NCBI GenBank assembly: GCA_002786025.1
Contig: NHNW01000058.1
Span: 124,001-188,000, forward strand
DNA from: Zasmidium citrigriseum
Lineage: Eukaryota; Ascomycota; Dothideomycetes; Mycosphaerellales; Mycosphaerellaceae
Reading direction: 5' to 3'
DNA: 64,000 nucleotides
Part shown: positions 34,859 to 47,669 of the stretch, piece after piece
Layout of the letters: each line of letters begins with the position of its first letter
How positions within the stretch are numbered: position 1 is the stretch's first letter
Program-made: the position numbers and the translations under genes
Notes under the pieces: generated by a model
Told to the model about the DNA's origin: nothing
Database searches by the model: none
Seen by the model: only the letters and a program-made list of their open reading frames with translations

Positions 34859-37800
34859 ATGACTTCGAATCCCGAGCCAGTCGCCATCGTGGGCATGGCC
34901 TGCAGGCTTCCAGGCGCAAGCAGCACGCCCTCAAAACTCTGGGAACTGCTTGAGCGTCCTCGCGACGTTCTTCAAGAATTCTCTCCATCCCGTCTTAACC
35001 TCAAACGATTCTATCATCCCGATGGCACCACACACGGCTCGACAAATGTCACGAACAAGAGCTATCTACTCGAAGAGGATCTCGAAGCCTTTGACGCCAA
35101 CTTCTTCGGTATCAGTCCACTGGAGGCAGAGAGTATGGATCCACAGCAACGTCTGCTGCTCGAGGCTGTTTATGAGGCGATGGAATCCGCTGGGTGGCCT
35201 CTTGAACAAGTCCAAGGCTCACGGACGTCTGTCCACGTTGGAGCCATGAACGCAGACTACGCCGACATCCAGAACCGAGATACCGAGACGTTCTCGAAAT
35301 ACAATGCCACCGGTACAGCACGCAGTATCCTTTCGAACAGAGTTTCTTATGTCTTTGATCTCCACGGGCCATCAGTCACCGTGGATACAGCCTGCTCTAG
35401 CTCACTTGTCGCACTTCACCAGGCTGTCCAGTCACTACAGCTGGGAGACTGCGAGACTGCCGTCGTCGGCGGTGTCAACTTGATCCTGGACCCCCAAATG
35501 TACATTACCGAATCGAAACTCTCGATGTTGTCAGTCGACTCCAGATCCCGCATGTGGGACTCATCGGCGAACGGCTACGCTCGAGGGGAAGGCATCGCAG
35601 CGCTTATCCTCAAGCCCCTCTCTCAGGCCTTGAAGAACAACGACCCCATTCAGGCTGTCGTTCGGGGTACTGGTGTCAACTCGGACGGTCGCAGTTCCGG
35701 CATCACTATGCCTACCTCCAAGGCACAAGCGGATCTGATCCGACATACTTATCGTCGTGCTGGACTTGACCCTGTTGCCGATCGCTGCCAGTTCTTTGAG
35801 TGCCATGGCACAGGCACGAAAGCTGGCGACCCCGTCGAAGCGCGGGCGATTGCTGAAGCGCATTTCTCTCAGGACTCTAATGATTCGGATTCGTTGTTTG
35901 TTGGATCCATCAAGACTGTCGTCGGGCACACGGAGGGCTGCGCTGGACTCGCTGGCGTCATGAAGGCCGTGCTGGCTATCCAGCATGAGACGATACCTCC
36001 TAATATGCTCTTCCAGGAGTTGAACCCGGACATCAGACCTTACTACGGACGTTTGGAGCTACCGACTACTGCAACACCTTGGCCCAAAGTGGCGCCTGGC
36101 GCACCAAAGAGGGCCAGCGTAAACAGCTTTGGCTTCGGTGGTACGAATGCGCACGCTATAATCGAGGAACATCTTTCCTCAGCCTGTGTTCCAAGTGCAA
36201 ACGACTGCGAGAATCTTGTCGGTCCCTTGACCGTATCGGCTCACTCTGGACCTGCACTATTGAACCAAGTTCTTGCGCTGCGAGCATATCTGGAAGCCCA
36301 CCCAACCGTCAGCATGCCAGACGTCTGCTGGAGTCTGCAAGCAAGACGTACTACACACAAGATTCGCACACATTTCAGCGAGAGCTCTCGAGATGCACTC
36401 TTGACAAATCTGGATGCTTTCATAAGACAACATCAGAACGTGGCTCCAACAGACATATGCCCTCCTCCGCAAATGGTCAACCCCAAAGAGCTCCCCGGTG
36501 TCCTTGGTATTTTCACGGGCCAGGTATGTTACAGTGTCTGAAAATTCACCAATCTTGAATTCTTATCTTTTGCAGGGTGCTCAATGGCCTACAATGGGAA
36601 AAGGTCTCCTCTCTCGTGTCGCCCTCTTTCGCCAGTCGATCGCAAGATGCGACGATGTACTTCAAGCCTTGCCTGATGGGCCCAGCTGGAATCTACGCCA
36701 GGAGCTGGAAGCCGAAAAGAGTATCTCTCGCCTTTCTGAAGCGGCGATCAGCCAACCGGTTTGTACGGCCATACAGATCGCCCTTGTGGACATTCTCAAG
36801 GCATCCGGAGTCCGCTTCCATGCCGTGATTGGACATTCATCCGGCGAGATCGCTGCTTTGTACGCAGCTGGTGTCTTGACTCTGGCTGGTGCGATGCAGA
36901 TTGCTTACTATCGGGGACTTCATGCGGCGCTGGCGAAGGGCACAGATGGGCAACCTGGTGGCATGATGGCTACTGGACTGGCGTACGACTCCGCACTAGA
37001 GTTCTGCGCGAAACAATTCCCCGGCCGTCTTGTGGTCGCCGCGAGCAATTCTCCCAAGAGCGTCACCTTGTCCGGAGATCTGGATGCCATCTCAGAGGCG
37101 AAGAAGGCACTCGAAGCTCGGGATATCTTTGCTCGACCACTCAGGGTGGACACTGCATACCACTCACATCACATGAAGCAATGCTCCGACGCCTACCTCA
37201 AGTCTCTGGAAGCTTGCAACATTGTCGTCAACCAGCCGAACAAGGACTGTGTCTGGAGCTCCAGCGTGCGAGGCGACGTAGAACTCCTCAAGGGCGACCT
37301 TTCCTCCCTCAAAGGACCCTATTGGGTGCAGAATATGGAACAGACTGTGCTCTTCTCTCAAGCCATCGAATCGGCTATCACACACGGCGGACCCTTCGAT
37401 GTTGCTGTAGAAGTCGGGCCACATCCGGCTTTGAAAGGCCCAGCCGAAGAGACTTTCAAGGCTGTGTTTGGATCCGCTCCTTCTCACATTGGATGCCTCA
37501 ATCGCAGTCGCAATGATGTCGATGCTTTATCTGCTTGCCTAGGTTCGTACTGGTCAATTCTTGGATCTGGATCTGTGGACTTCGAAGGCTACCGTCGAGC
37601 TTGTCTTCGCGACGACAACGCGGTACCGCCGAGAATGATCACTGATCTTCCCTCTTATCCTTGGGACCACTCGCAGACATTTTGGCGTGAGTCCCGGGTA
37701 TCCCAACGACACAGGCTCGGTCAGGACGAGTTCAGCGAATTGCTTGGACGCCGCATGCCTGATGACAGCGCTCATGAGATGAGATGGAGGAACATCCTGA

Positions 37801-40800
37801 CTCTGAGTGAGGTGCCATGGCTTGCTGGGCATGAGATCCTAGGAGAGGTGCTCATGCCTGGTGCAGGCTATGTTTCCATTGCACTTGAAGCGGGCAAGCA
37901 GCTTGCCGCTGGACGCTCTGTCAAGTTACTCGAGACTTTGAATGTTGAAGTCCACAAACCAGTTGTTGTGCCCAGTCAGCAAGGAAGAGTTGAGACCATC
38001 TTCACCGCCAAGATCCACAAGGCGGAGAATGACGATGCCATTGAGGCCACCTTCGACTACTCGTACTGGCCTTCTGCAACTGCTTCCGTCATTAAGGCCT
38101 GCACTGGCACAGTCGTGGTACATTTTGGTGAGCCCACCGCTGAGGAGCTTCCCTCGACGCCCGCGATGTCGAATGATCTCCTTGATGTGCCCGTTGACGA
38201 CGCATACAACTCCTTCGCTTCGCTCGGGTTGAAGTATGAAGGCATGTTCAAGGGCATGTCGAAGATCAGTCGTGCTTCAAATCAGGCTACAGCCCGCGCA
38301 GAATGGACGGAACGTCGACTTGCCCACGACTTCGTCGTACACCCGGCCTTGCTCGACGTTGTCTTCCAGTCGGTCTTCGTAGCCAAGGCGTACCCGGCGC
38401 TGGGAACCATTCATTCCGCCTACCTACCAGTGAAGATTGGCAGGATCTCTGTCAATCCATTGGTGTCTGTCGCAAGCTCAGCCGATCAGGTTGCGATACA
38501 GACCAAGTCGTTCGTCACATCTAGCGACGCTCAGACAATCGTTGGAGATATGCACGTCTGCAATGATACTCTGGTATCCTTCTTACAAGTGGAAGGTCTC
38601 ACTCTTCAGGTACCTGGTGAGCCGCTGGAGTCCGAGGATGTCGGTATTTTCAGCACCACGGTATGGAAGCCGGATACCTCCTTGCAACTTCCAGAGCCTG
38701 AGCGGGACTCAGATCACGACACCTACCAGAGCGAGCTTGCCCGCGCCATAGACCGTGTATCTTTCTTTTACATGAGGAAGGTCTTGATCGAGCTGGAAGG
38801 CTTTCCTCGCTCCGAGTGTCTGGGACATCACCAACGGATGATCGAGTCATTTGAGATCGTCCTCGACCAGGTGCAGCGTGATCAGCACCCGATCATCAGG
38901 AAAACATGGTTGGAAGATGGCAAAGATGCCATTGCAACGACGCTGCAAAAGTTTCCCAACCAGATTGATTTGCAGCTTGCCCAGGCCATAGGCCTCAACT
39001 TGGCGTCCGTGGTCAGAGGCGAGACCCAACTGCTAGAAGTCATGCTCAAAGACAACATGCTCAGTCGCTGGTACCTCGACGGCTGTGGCTTTGTGACCAT
39101 CAACCACGAAATCGAGCAATTGTTGCAGAAGATCACTCACAAGTATCCTCGGGCGAAGTATCTCGAGATCGGCGCTGGAACCGGCGGCACTACCAAGGGC
39201 ATTTTGGAAGCTATCGGCGACGCTTACGAGTCTTACACCTTCACGGACATCTCCACTGGGTTCTTCGAAAAGGCTAAAGAGCGTTTAGACGCTCATGAAA
39301 AGCGCATCACGTTCAAAGCTCTCGACATCGAGAAGCCAGCTGCCGAGCAGGGCTATGATGAGGAAGCGTACGACGTGATCGTTGCCGTCAACGTGTTGCA
39401 TGCCACAAAAGACTTTCACAACACCTTACGTCATGTACGATCTTTGCTTAAGCCCGGTGGTTACCTAGTTCTGGGTGAAATCACAAACGTCAACGTCTTG
39501 CGGATGTCTTTCATGATGGGTGGTCTTCCAGGATGGTGGCTGAGTGATAGCCCAGACCGTCGATACCATCCTTGCATCTCAATCATGCAATGGGATCAGG
39601 TTCTCCAAGAGACGGGATTCTCCGGCCTCGATATGAGTTTCCATGATCTCGAGGATGAGGAACAACACTGCAACTCTTTGCTAGTCGCTCGGTCTACCAA
39701 CGCTTCGTTTGACCGGATTCGCGAGCCCTTGACTGCTCTCCACGATCTGCCTATGGATGCTCCTCTCTTGATAGTCGGCGGTACGACGCTCCCTATCGCC
39801 AAAGCCAGAGATGAAATTCGAAAGCTCTTGCCACCGAACTGGACTGGCCTTATCCAGACAGCGAAGTCCATCGACGCCCTCGACCCATCCCAAGTGCTGC
39901 CTGGTACCAATGTGATTTGCTTGCAGGAGCTGGACAACCCGCTTTTCTCCAAGACGTTGAGCGAAAAACGCTGGCAGAGCCTTCAGGAGCTGCTCGCCAA
40001 TGCTCAACGAGCTCTCTGGGTCGTTCGGTGTCATCGCAGTTCGAGCCCGGAATCAGCCATGTTCTTTGGTATCGCCAGATCTCTTGATCAAGAACTGCCA
40101 CACTTCAGACTACAGGTCTTGGATATTGAGTCCAAGCAAACGCCAATAGCGCTTGCACGGACTGTACTGGAAACTTTCGCACGTCTCACGATATCTGACT
40201 CTGTCGATCCAAAGAACATCCTCTGGTCCGTCGAGCCGGAGATGGTGATCTCCGATGGACAAGCTCTTGTGCCTCGCATCGTGCCGGTCAGGTCGATGAA
40301 TGATCGATACAATGCTTCTCGACGAGCCTTGACACGAAATCACTCTCCACAGGCAGATGAGGTGCTTGAGGTCAAAGCCGGACGACGAGGTCTCACTTTG
40401 GTCAAGGCGCAAGACCTCACCTCCAGCATCGATAACGATGGCTTACAACTCAAGGTGAAATACTCGATGCCTCTGACGACTGGACAGAACGGGAATCTGT
40501 TTCTGTGCTTCGGGACCATCGAGGGCTCTGGCGAGTCGGCTCTTGCTCTTTCTTCTTCTGACCGTTCGCATCTGCAACTTTCCCGCGATCAAGTCTGCAC
40601 GACAGGCGAGGAGGAAGCGCTGCCGGACATGCTGCCTCTTGTCCACGCCTATCTGGTGGCTTATGCATTGGCAGATATCAACGGTACCATCCTCATCCAT
40701 GATGCGGACGAGATACTGGTGCAAGCCATCAAGAACATATGCCAAGGGAAGGCTATATTCTCGACGTCAGTTTCTACGGCACCGTCCGAGTTCATTCACA

Positions 40801-43800
40801 TCCATCCTAAAGCTTCGATTCGCACGATCTCTCAAAGCGTTCCGTCGGATGTTGGGGCCTTCTTGGACTGCTCAAACCCAGATACGCCGACCAGCAACAT
40901 TTCCATCTACCTTCCATCAACTTGCCCTCGATACAGCCTCAGCGGCGACAAAGATCAGCAGGTTCTCACCAACTTGAGCCAGGAGGCCTCTCTCAGGAAG
41001 GCATTTGCTTCAGCCCGGGACTCCAACGCCGCACATCAGCTTGCCGCGCCGCAGGTCTTCCTCCAGAACATCACGGACATCCAGACGCCCACCAGCAATC
41101 TCCTCCCGCGAGTCATCGACTGGGAAGCAACGGGACAAATTGCTCTCACGGTCCAACCTTGGCAACCCACGAAACTCTTCAAGTCTGATAGGACCTACCT
41201 GATGATTGGCCTCACGGGTGCAATGGGCATGTCTCTCTGCAAATGGGCCATCGACAATGGAGCACGTCACATCGTGCTTACCAGCAGAAGTCCCAATGTG
41301 GACCAGTCCTGGCTTGATGCTGCTTCTCGCAGCGGTGCCAACGTTCAGATCTGGCCGATGGACGTCTCCGATCGATCTTCTGTGCAATCTGTTATCTCGA
41401 GGATTCGCAATGAGATGCCGAGCCTTGCAGGTGTCTGCAACGGAGCGATGGTGTTGTCCGACAAATTGTTCCTGGACATGGACGTTGACGACATGAGCAA
41501 GGCACTGGCACCTAAGTTCAAGGGATCACAGATCATCAACGAGGTTCTGGGAAGCAACCCTCTCGACTTCTTCATTTTGCTATCCTCATGTGCCATGCTG
41601 ATCGGCAATCCTGGACAGTCGAACTACCACGCGGCTAATCTCTACATGACCAGTCTTGCTACTCAACGTCGTAGCCAAGGACTCACTGCGTCCGTGATCC
41701 ATCTGGGATACATCGCCGACGTCGGCTACGTCTCGCGACAGAATCACGGCCTTCGAGAGAGATTGGAAAGACTGCTGTTCCGTCCGCTGACCGAGACGGA
41801 CATTCAGACTGCCTTCGCAGAGGCCATTGTGGCTGGAACTTCGAACGACTGCAACGAACCATTCGATCTTGCACTTGGCTTGCATCCATCGAAGGAGCAT
41901 GTCCCGGAGTCAAAGCGGCCATACTACTTTGCCAATCCTCGCTTTTCTCACTTCAATCCGCCATTGGTTGGAGACCGAGGAACAGTAGCGCCTACAGAGA
42001 CTGCGAAGAATGTTAAGCACCTGGTCGAAATTGCAGAATCTGAAGAGGCGGCCGTCAGTTGCGTGGAGACTGCATTCTGTGCCAAGCTTGAAGCCATCAT
42101 GCAGCTCCCGTCAGGACGTGTCCAGACCCAGCAGGCGCTAATGGATGTCGGTATCGACTCTCTCATTGCCGTCGAGATTCGTGATTGGTTCAAGAAGGAG
42201 CTCGGTGTACAAATTCCTGTCGTCAAGATTCTGGGTGGTAGCAGCATCAGGGACCTTTGCACCAGCGCCGCGAAGAAGATGCTCGCAGAGATATTGAGCA
42301 GCCAACAGACTGCACCTCCGGTGTCAACAGATCACGATCAACGAGCCCCATCTGAAGACAGTACATCGGCGAATTCCAGCGATGCCAACAGCAACAGCGA
42401 TGACCAACGAGATGCCCTTGACTCAACCTTGACGCCAGACAGCGCCTCCACTGTGTCGTCAATAAATCGTGAAGAGGACCAAGCTGGCCTCGTCGATCCA
42501 CTCAAGACTGCACCTGCCTCAATTATTGCAACTCCCGCGACCGAAGTCGAAAGCTACATAAGCGAGAACAGCACTCCGGAGAAGAAAAGCAAGAAGGCAG
42601 AGATCACTGTAAGCGCATTCTGCCCACCGCCATCACCAATTGTACGCCAAGGACCAATCTCGTCTGCAGAGTCTCGCATCTGGTTCCTCTCTCAGAACTC
42701 CGAAGACCGGACAAGCTGCAATCTGACGTTTCAGTACAATGTAAAGGGCTCTTTGCAGATCGTTCGGCTGCGGCACGCCTTGAATACTGTCATGATGCAC
42801 CACGACACTCTGAGAAGCTCGTTCTCTGTACGTCCAGGAGACAACCTCGTGCTGCGAGGACTTCGTTCATCGCCAAGCTACCAGTTCAGACATCTGCAGC
42901 GTGGAAATGCAGCAGATGTTCAGCACGAGTTTGAAGCACTCAGGTCAACAGAGTGGAACTTGGAAGAAGGTCCAATGCTTGGCCTGACAGTGATATCAAC
43001 CAGCTCACAGGAGCATACGATCATATTGGGCTACCATCACATTCTCATGGACGCCTTCAGCCTCTCGATCTTTTTCAAGGACTTGCATACCGCCTATAAA
43101 TACGGAGCTCCGAAGCAAAAGGCTGCGAGCTACCTGGACTACGCTGTGTATGAGCAAGCACTGATCGAAGGGAACTTCACTTCCAACGAGGACTTGCGAG
43201 AGTCGTTTGCATTCTGGAAGAGAGAGCTCGAAACCTCGGTAGATGTTCTCCCACTGCTTCCAATGGCTCAGGTCTCGAAGCGGCCTTCACGTTTGAGCCA
43301 GAAAGGCACTTACATCTCCGAATGCATCGACCAAGGCCAATGGACAAAGATTGTCAACACTTGCCGTTCGTTGGGGATCACTCCTTTCCACTTCCACCTG
43401 GCGGTGTTCCAAGTCCTGCTCGCTCGATATACCAACGTCTCGGAGACTTGCATTGGAGTTGCGGATGCCAATCGATCCAACGAGTCTTACGCCGACACTA
43501 TCGGCTTCTTCATGAATTTGTTGCCAGTCCGAGGCCAAATTCTACACGACGCAAAGTTCGCCGACCTTGCTCGATTAGCTTCTCGCAAAGCTCTTACTGC
43601 GCTGTGGCATGCCGGAATACCATTCGATACTCTCCTCCAGCTCTCGAATGCCACCAGGTCATCCGGTCACACACCACTTTTCCAAGCCTCTATCAACTAC
43701 CGGATGGGCACCATCGACGAAGTCCCGCTTGGCGATTGCACAATGGCTCTCGTTGACGGCAAAGACGCTGAGAACCCCTTTGACATTAGTCTCGGCGTCT

Positions 43801-46800
43801 TGGAGTTCCGCAATGGCTCAGCTCTCGTTGAGATGATTTGCAATTCTGACCTGTACGATCTGGAAGGCACTTCGCTTCTTATGAAGACTTTCTTGCGCTT
43901 CCTGCATTGCTTTGCAACAGAGCCGATGGCCAAGATCGATCAATGTGAGCTCTATGAAACAACCGCGGTACAAGACTCACTCGCTATCGGAAGAGGCTCT
44001 CGTATTAACTTCCAATCCCACTGGTCTTCAACTATCTCGGAGCGCTTCATCGATATTGTCGAATCGCACGCCGATATGCCAGCTATCACTCATCGCGAGA
44101 CAACTTTGACATACTTGGAGTTGTACCAACGCGTAGAAGAAGCAGCCAGGTCTCTGCTTGAAGCTGGCTGCAGTGCTGGCTCCCGCGTCGCTCTCCTTTG
44201 CCAACCCTCCATTGACTTCGTGGCAAGCATGCTTGCCATCTTGCACATTGGAGCTGTCTACTGTCCTCTCGATGTCAGTCTGACGGAAGAACGACATCGA
44301 GCGATGTTGGAGACCTGTCGACCCATCGCTCTGGTATACCACGCCGGTACGTCCTCTCACGTGCACCGCCTTCTGTCTTCGGAGACCTTGGCTACAAAGC
44401 CGCAGCTGGTGGATGCAGATCATAGGTCAAATAACAATGACCAGAAACGCATGCCAACGCAGGCACAATCAGACAGCCCTGCTGTTCTCTTGTTCACAAG
44501 CGGATCCACTGGAAAGCCCAAGGGTATTTTCCTCACGCAAGGCAACTTCTTGAACCACATTGCCCTCAAATCCCACGTTCTTGGCCTACGACAGGAGACT
44601 GTCCTGCAGCAAAGCTCTTTCGGCTTTGACATGTCCATCATCCAGACCCTGTCTGGATTACTCAATGGTGGCAGAGTTGTCATTGTGCCTTCCGAGTTCC
44701 GTCGAGATCCCGTCGAGATCGCTCGTCTGCTGCAACAAGAAGCAATCACAATGACAATCGCTACGCCTTCTGAGTATCAGATGTGGCTTCGGCATGGTGC
44801 TCAAGAAGGTTTCAGACATGGAGCCAAGTCCTGGCGGCATGCTTGTCTCGGCGGCGAAGTCGTCACGAAACAGTTGTTGCGAGAGTTCTCTCAGCTCGAG
44901 CTTCCCAATCTGGCTTTGACCAACTGTTACGGCCCATCAGAGATCACTGCGGCAGCCACTTTTCACTCACTGGCTTTGCACCAAGATGGCATTGACAGCG
45001 ATCAATCTGGAAGCATCATCGGAAAAGCATTGCCAAATTACTCCATCAGCATCGTCGACTCCGAAGGTCTGCCTCTGCCGGTTGGAGTTCGAGGCGAAAT
45101 TTGCATCGGAGGAGCTGGTGTTGCTCTTGGCTACTGTGATCTGCCAGAGCAGACGGTCAAGAAGTTTCAGCCGGATCCGAATTGCTCAGCTGAATGGCCT
45201 TACGAGCGATTGTACCGTACTGGTGATCAGGGACGGCTCCTTCCAGACGGCACAGTGGTATTCATGGGCCGTCTCGACGGCGAACAAGTCAAGCTTCACG
45301 GAGTGCGCATTGAGCTTGATGAGGTGGACGGCACTATACTCGCAGGAGCGAAAGAGAAGCTTTCAATGGTCGTTACGACTTTGAGGAACGGCAATCATCT
45401 TGTTGCCCATGCTACTGCAGCACCTGGAGTCACTCTGGGTGTCGCACAGGCACAACAGGTCCTTGTGGAGGCCACTGTCTCTCTACCCAACTACATGCGG
45501 CCTTCGCGACTCGTCATCGTCGACGACTTGCCTCTCTCATCTGCAGGCAAGATTGACAGGAGGGCCGTTAAGGAGATGCCAGTGTCAGCCATCCATCTCG
45601 ATGGCGCAGATGAAGAACATTCCCGTCAGGCCCGAAAGCTGACTCTCAAGGAAGGCGAACTCCGTATCCTTTGGGAAAAGGTCCTCTCATCTCCTGGCAT
45701 GTCAATTACATCAGAGACTGACTTCTTCGACGCTGGAGGCAACTCGATCTCTCTGATGCGACTGCAAGGAGCCATCAAAGATTCCATGGGTGTGTCGCTC
45801 ACGACTCGAGACCTGTACCAAGCGAGCAGTCTTGGACATATGGCTGCTTTGATTGGTGCTCAATTGAAGCAATCGGAGCTGGAATCGGAGCCGGAGGTCA
45901 TCGATTGGGAGGCTGAGACCCAGATACCTTCGTCCGTGCAAGATGCACTGGACAACGCAAGCCAGCATACCGCTCGCAAGAGCCAGGGTGAGATTGAAGT
46001 TCTTCTGACTGGTGCAACAACGTTCCTTGGATCCAACATCGCGAAAGCTCTGGCTGGACATTTTGGTACCAAGATCAAGAAGATCCATTGCATTGCTGTT
46101 CTTCCAGATGAGACCAAGCCATTGCCGTCATCAGCCAATGTTGTCTACTACACCGGCAGCCTTCTCTCACCTGAACTCGGACTCACTGGAACGGAGAGGG
46201 AACACCTACGATCCAATGTGGATGTGATAATCCATGCTGGTGCCAACGGTCACTGTCTGAACAACTATCAGTCGCTTCGCAAGCCCAATTTGCAATCAAC
46301 TCACCGGCTTCTGGCTTTGGCTGCCCACCGATCTGTGCCGCTGCTCTACATCTCCTCAAACCGCGTGAGTCTGCTTTCTGGAACAACAGCATCTCCTCCA
46401 GTATCGCTCGCGCATTCTTCGCCACCGACCGATGGAAGCGAGGGTTACACGGCGTCAAAGTGGGCCAGCGAGGTCGTTCTGGAGAAAGTCGCAAAATCCA
46501 CGTCGAGGTCGCCAGTAATCCAGATCAGCCGGCCTTGTGCAGTTATCGGCGCAGACGCACCGAACTCAGACGCTCTGAATGCCATCCTTCGATACTCACG
46601 CCTGTTGCAAATGGTGCCTGTGTTCGATCAAATCGAGGGCTTCTTCGATTTCAAGGACGTCGGCGAAGTGGCAAAAGAGGTGGTCGATGATGCTCTGGCG
46701 CTGAATTCGAACGAAGATGAGGGAGCTCGTCTTCGCTTCCGCCATCATTCCGGTGGTGTCAAGGTGTCCATGGGTCAGTTGCGGGAACATATGGAGAAGC

Positions 46801-46952
46801 TGCACGGTGTTCCTTTCAGTGCTTGTCCGTTGGCAGAGTGGATTGATAAGGCTCTTGCAGCTGGTCTTGATCCGTTGATTTCGGCGTACTTGGAGGCCAT
46901 GATGGAGAAAGGAGAGGTGTTGAGGTTTCCGTTCATGGGAGAGGCTGCTTGA
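34859..46952 (+). CDS. PKS-NRPS hybrid synthase, KS-AT-DH-MT-KR-ACP-C-A-T-R
   Basis: Two exons, 34,859-36,523 and 36,576-46,952; the 52-nt intron (GTATGT...TTTTGCAG) splits the AT motif FTGQ/GAQWP in phase 0. The product has 4,013 residues. KS has Cys179, His316 and His357. AT has GHSSG with Ser643. DH has [10 protein letters not shown] (His974) and Asp1149. The C-methyltransferase has [11 protein letters not shown] from 1418. No working ER follows. KR has GLTGAMG at 2100 and Tyr2239. The ACP Ser is 2417, then a Ser/Asp-rich linker (about 2456-2575). C has HHILMDA (His2710). A has [12 protein letters not shown] near 3195 and Lys3547. T has Ser3612. The terminal reductase has GATTFLG at 3701, Ser3815/3816, Tyr3846 and Lys3850. 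All visible catalytic residues are present, so it should make a methylated polyketide joined to one amino acid. Confidence 0.96.
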
Positions 46953-47669
46953 TATTGATTGGTGTTAGTCTTTGCGTTAGGATACTCGAGCCTGACAACA
47001 TGATTCCACTGCATGTTGCTCCCCTACGGAGTCGATTTTATGCCACAATGCCTTCATTCCTACACTTCTTCTTCCACTCAAACAGGATCATCAGCGCTCT
47101 CCGAGCGAACGATGACCCAAAGCTCATGGATGGCCTGCTGGACCGGTCAGTCGTCGTCGGCGAATTTGGGGACAGATAGGCACATCTTCCATCTTGACCG
47201 TGACACCGAGGGTGAAGAGTCGAATTGTCCCTGTTCCAGATGTTTGATGACGTGGTTTGGCCGGTCTTCAGGCAGCCTCAACCAGTCGTGTGCCATGCTC
47301 GTGTTCCAGATTTCGTTGCTCAAGCTGTCACATCCTTCCCAGCGCTTTGGTCATTCGTTCTGAGCCACTGCTATAGATTTGGTGCTCTTTCGAGGGACAA
47401 ACTCTTCGATAGATGGACATTACATGAAATGAAGCCTTCCAATATGTATTTGGTGCTTTCCCAAGCATCTGCAGAGATAGCAGAAACTGCAGCCCGGGAA
47501 GCCGAGCTTTGTTCGGGGCTCCGCGGACTTATTCGGACCACCGAGAACGGGTTCGGAAGTCGCAAGGCGATATATATCAAGGCGCTGCTGATGTTCCTTT
47601 GACTTCTTTTACACATCGATCAATCGAAAACTTCCCCTACCGATCCCTGCTTTCGTCGAATCTTTCACC
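46953..47669. promoter_or_regulatory. Intergenic region with MFS promoter
   Basis: 717 bp. Six CGG/CCG triplets crowd 47,521-47,557, just before a TATATATC box (47,571-47,578) that lies 92 bp from the next ATG. A 125-codon frame (47,225-47,602) lacks domain support. Confidence 0.5.
47513..47531 (-). promoter_or_regulatory. Possible reversed, weaker copy of the cluster promoter element
   Basis: TCGGGGCT then CGGACTTA. Read on the other strand this is TAAGTCCG then AGCCCCGA, close to TATGTCCG and GTCAGCCCCGA of the P450 promoters but with one mismatch and tighter spacing. It lies 140-157 bp before the MFS start. Confidence 0.3.

Noticed and set aside
47225..47602. 125-codon open frame on + upstream of the MFS gene
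   Set aside because: It runs through the CGG cluster and TATA box of the MFS promoter and shows no family features.
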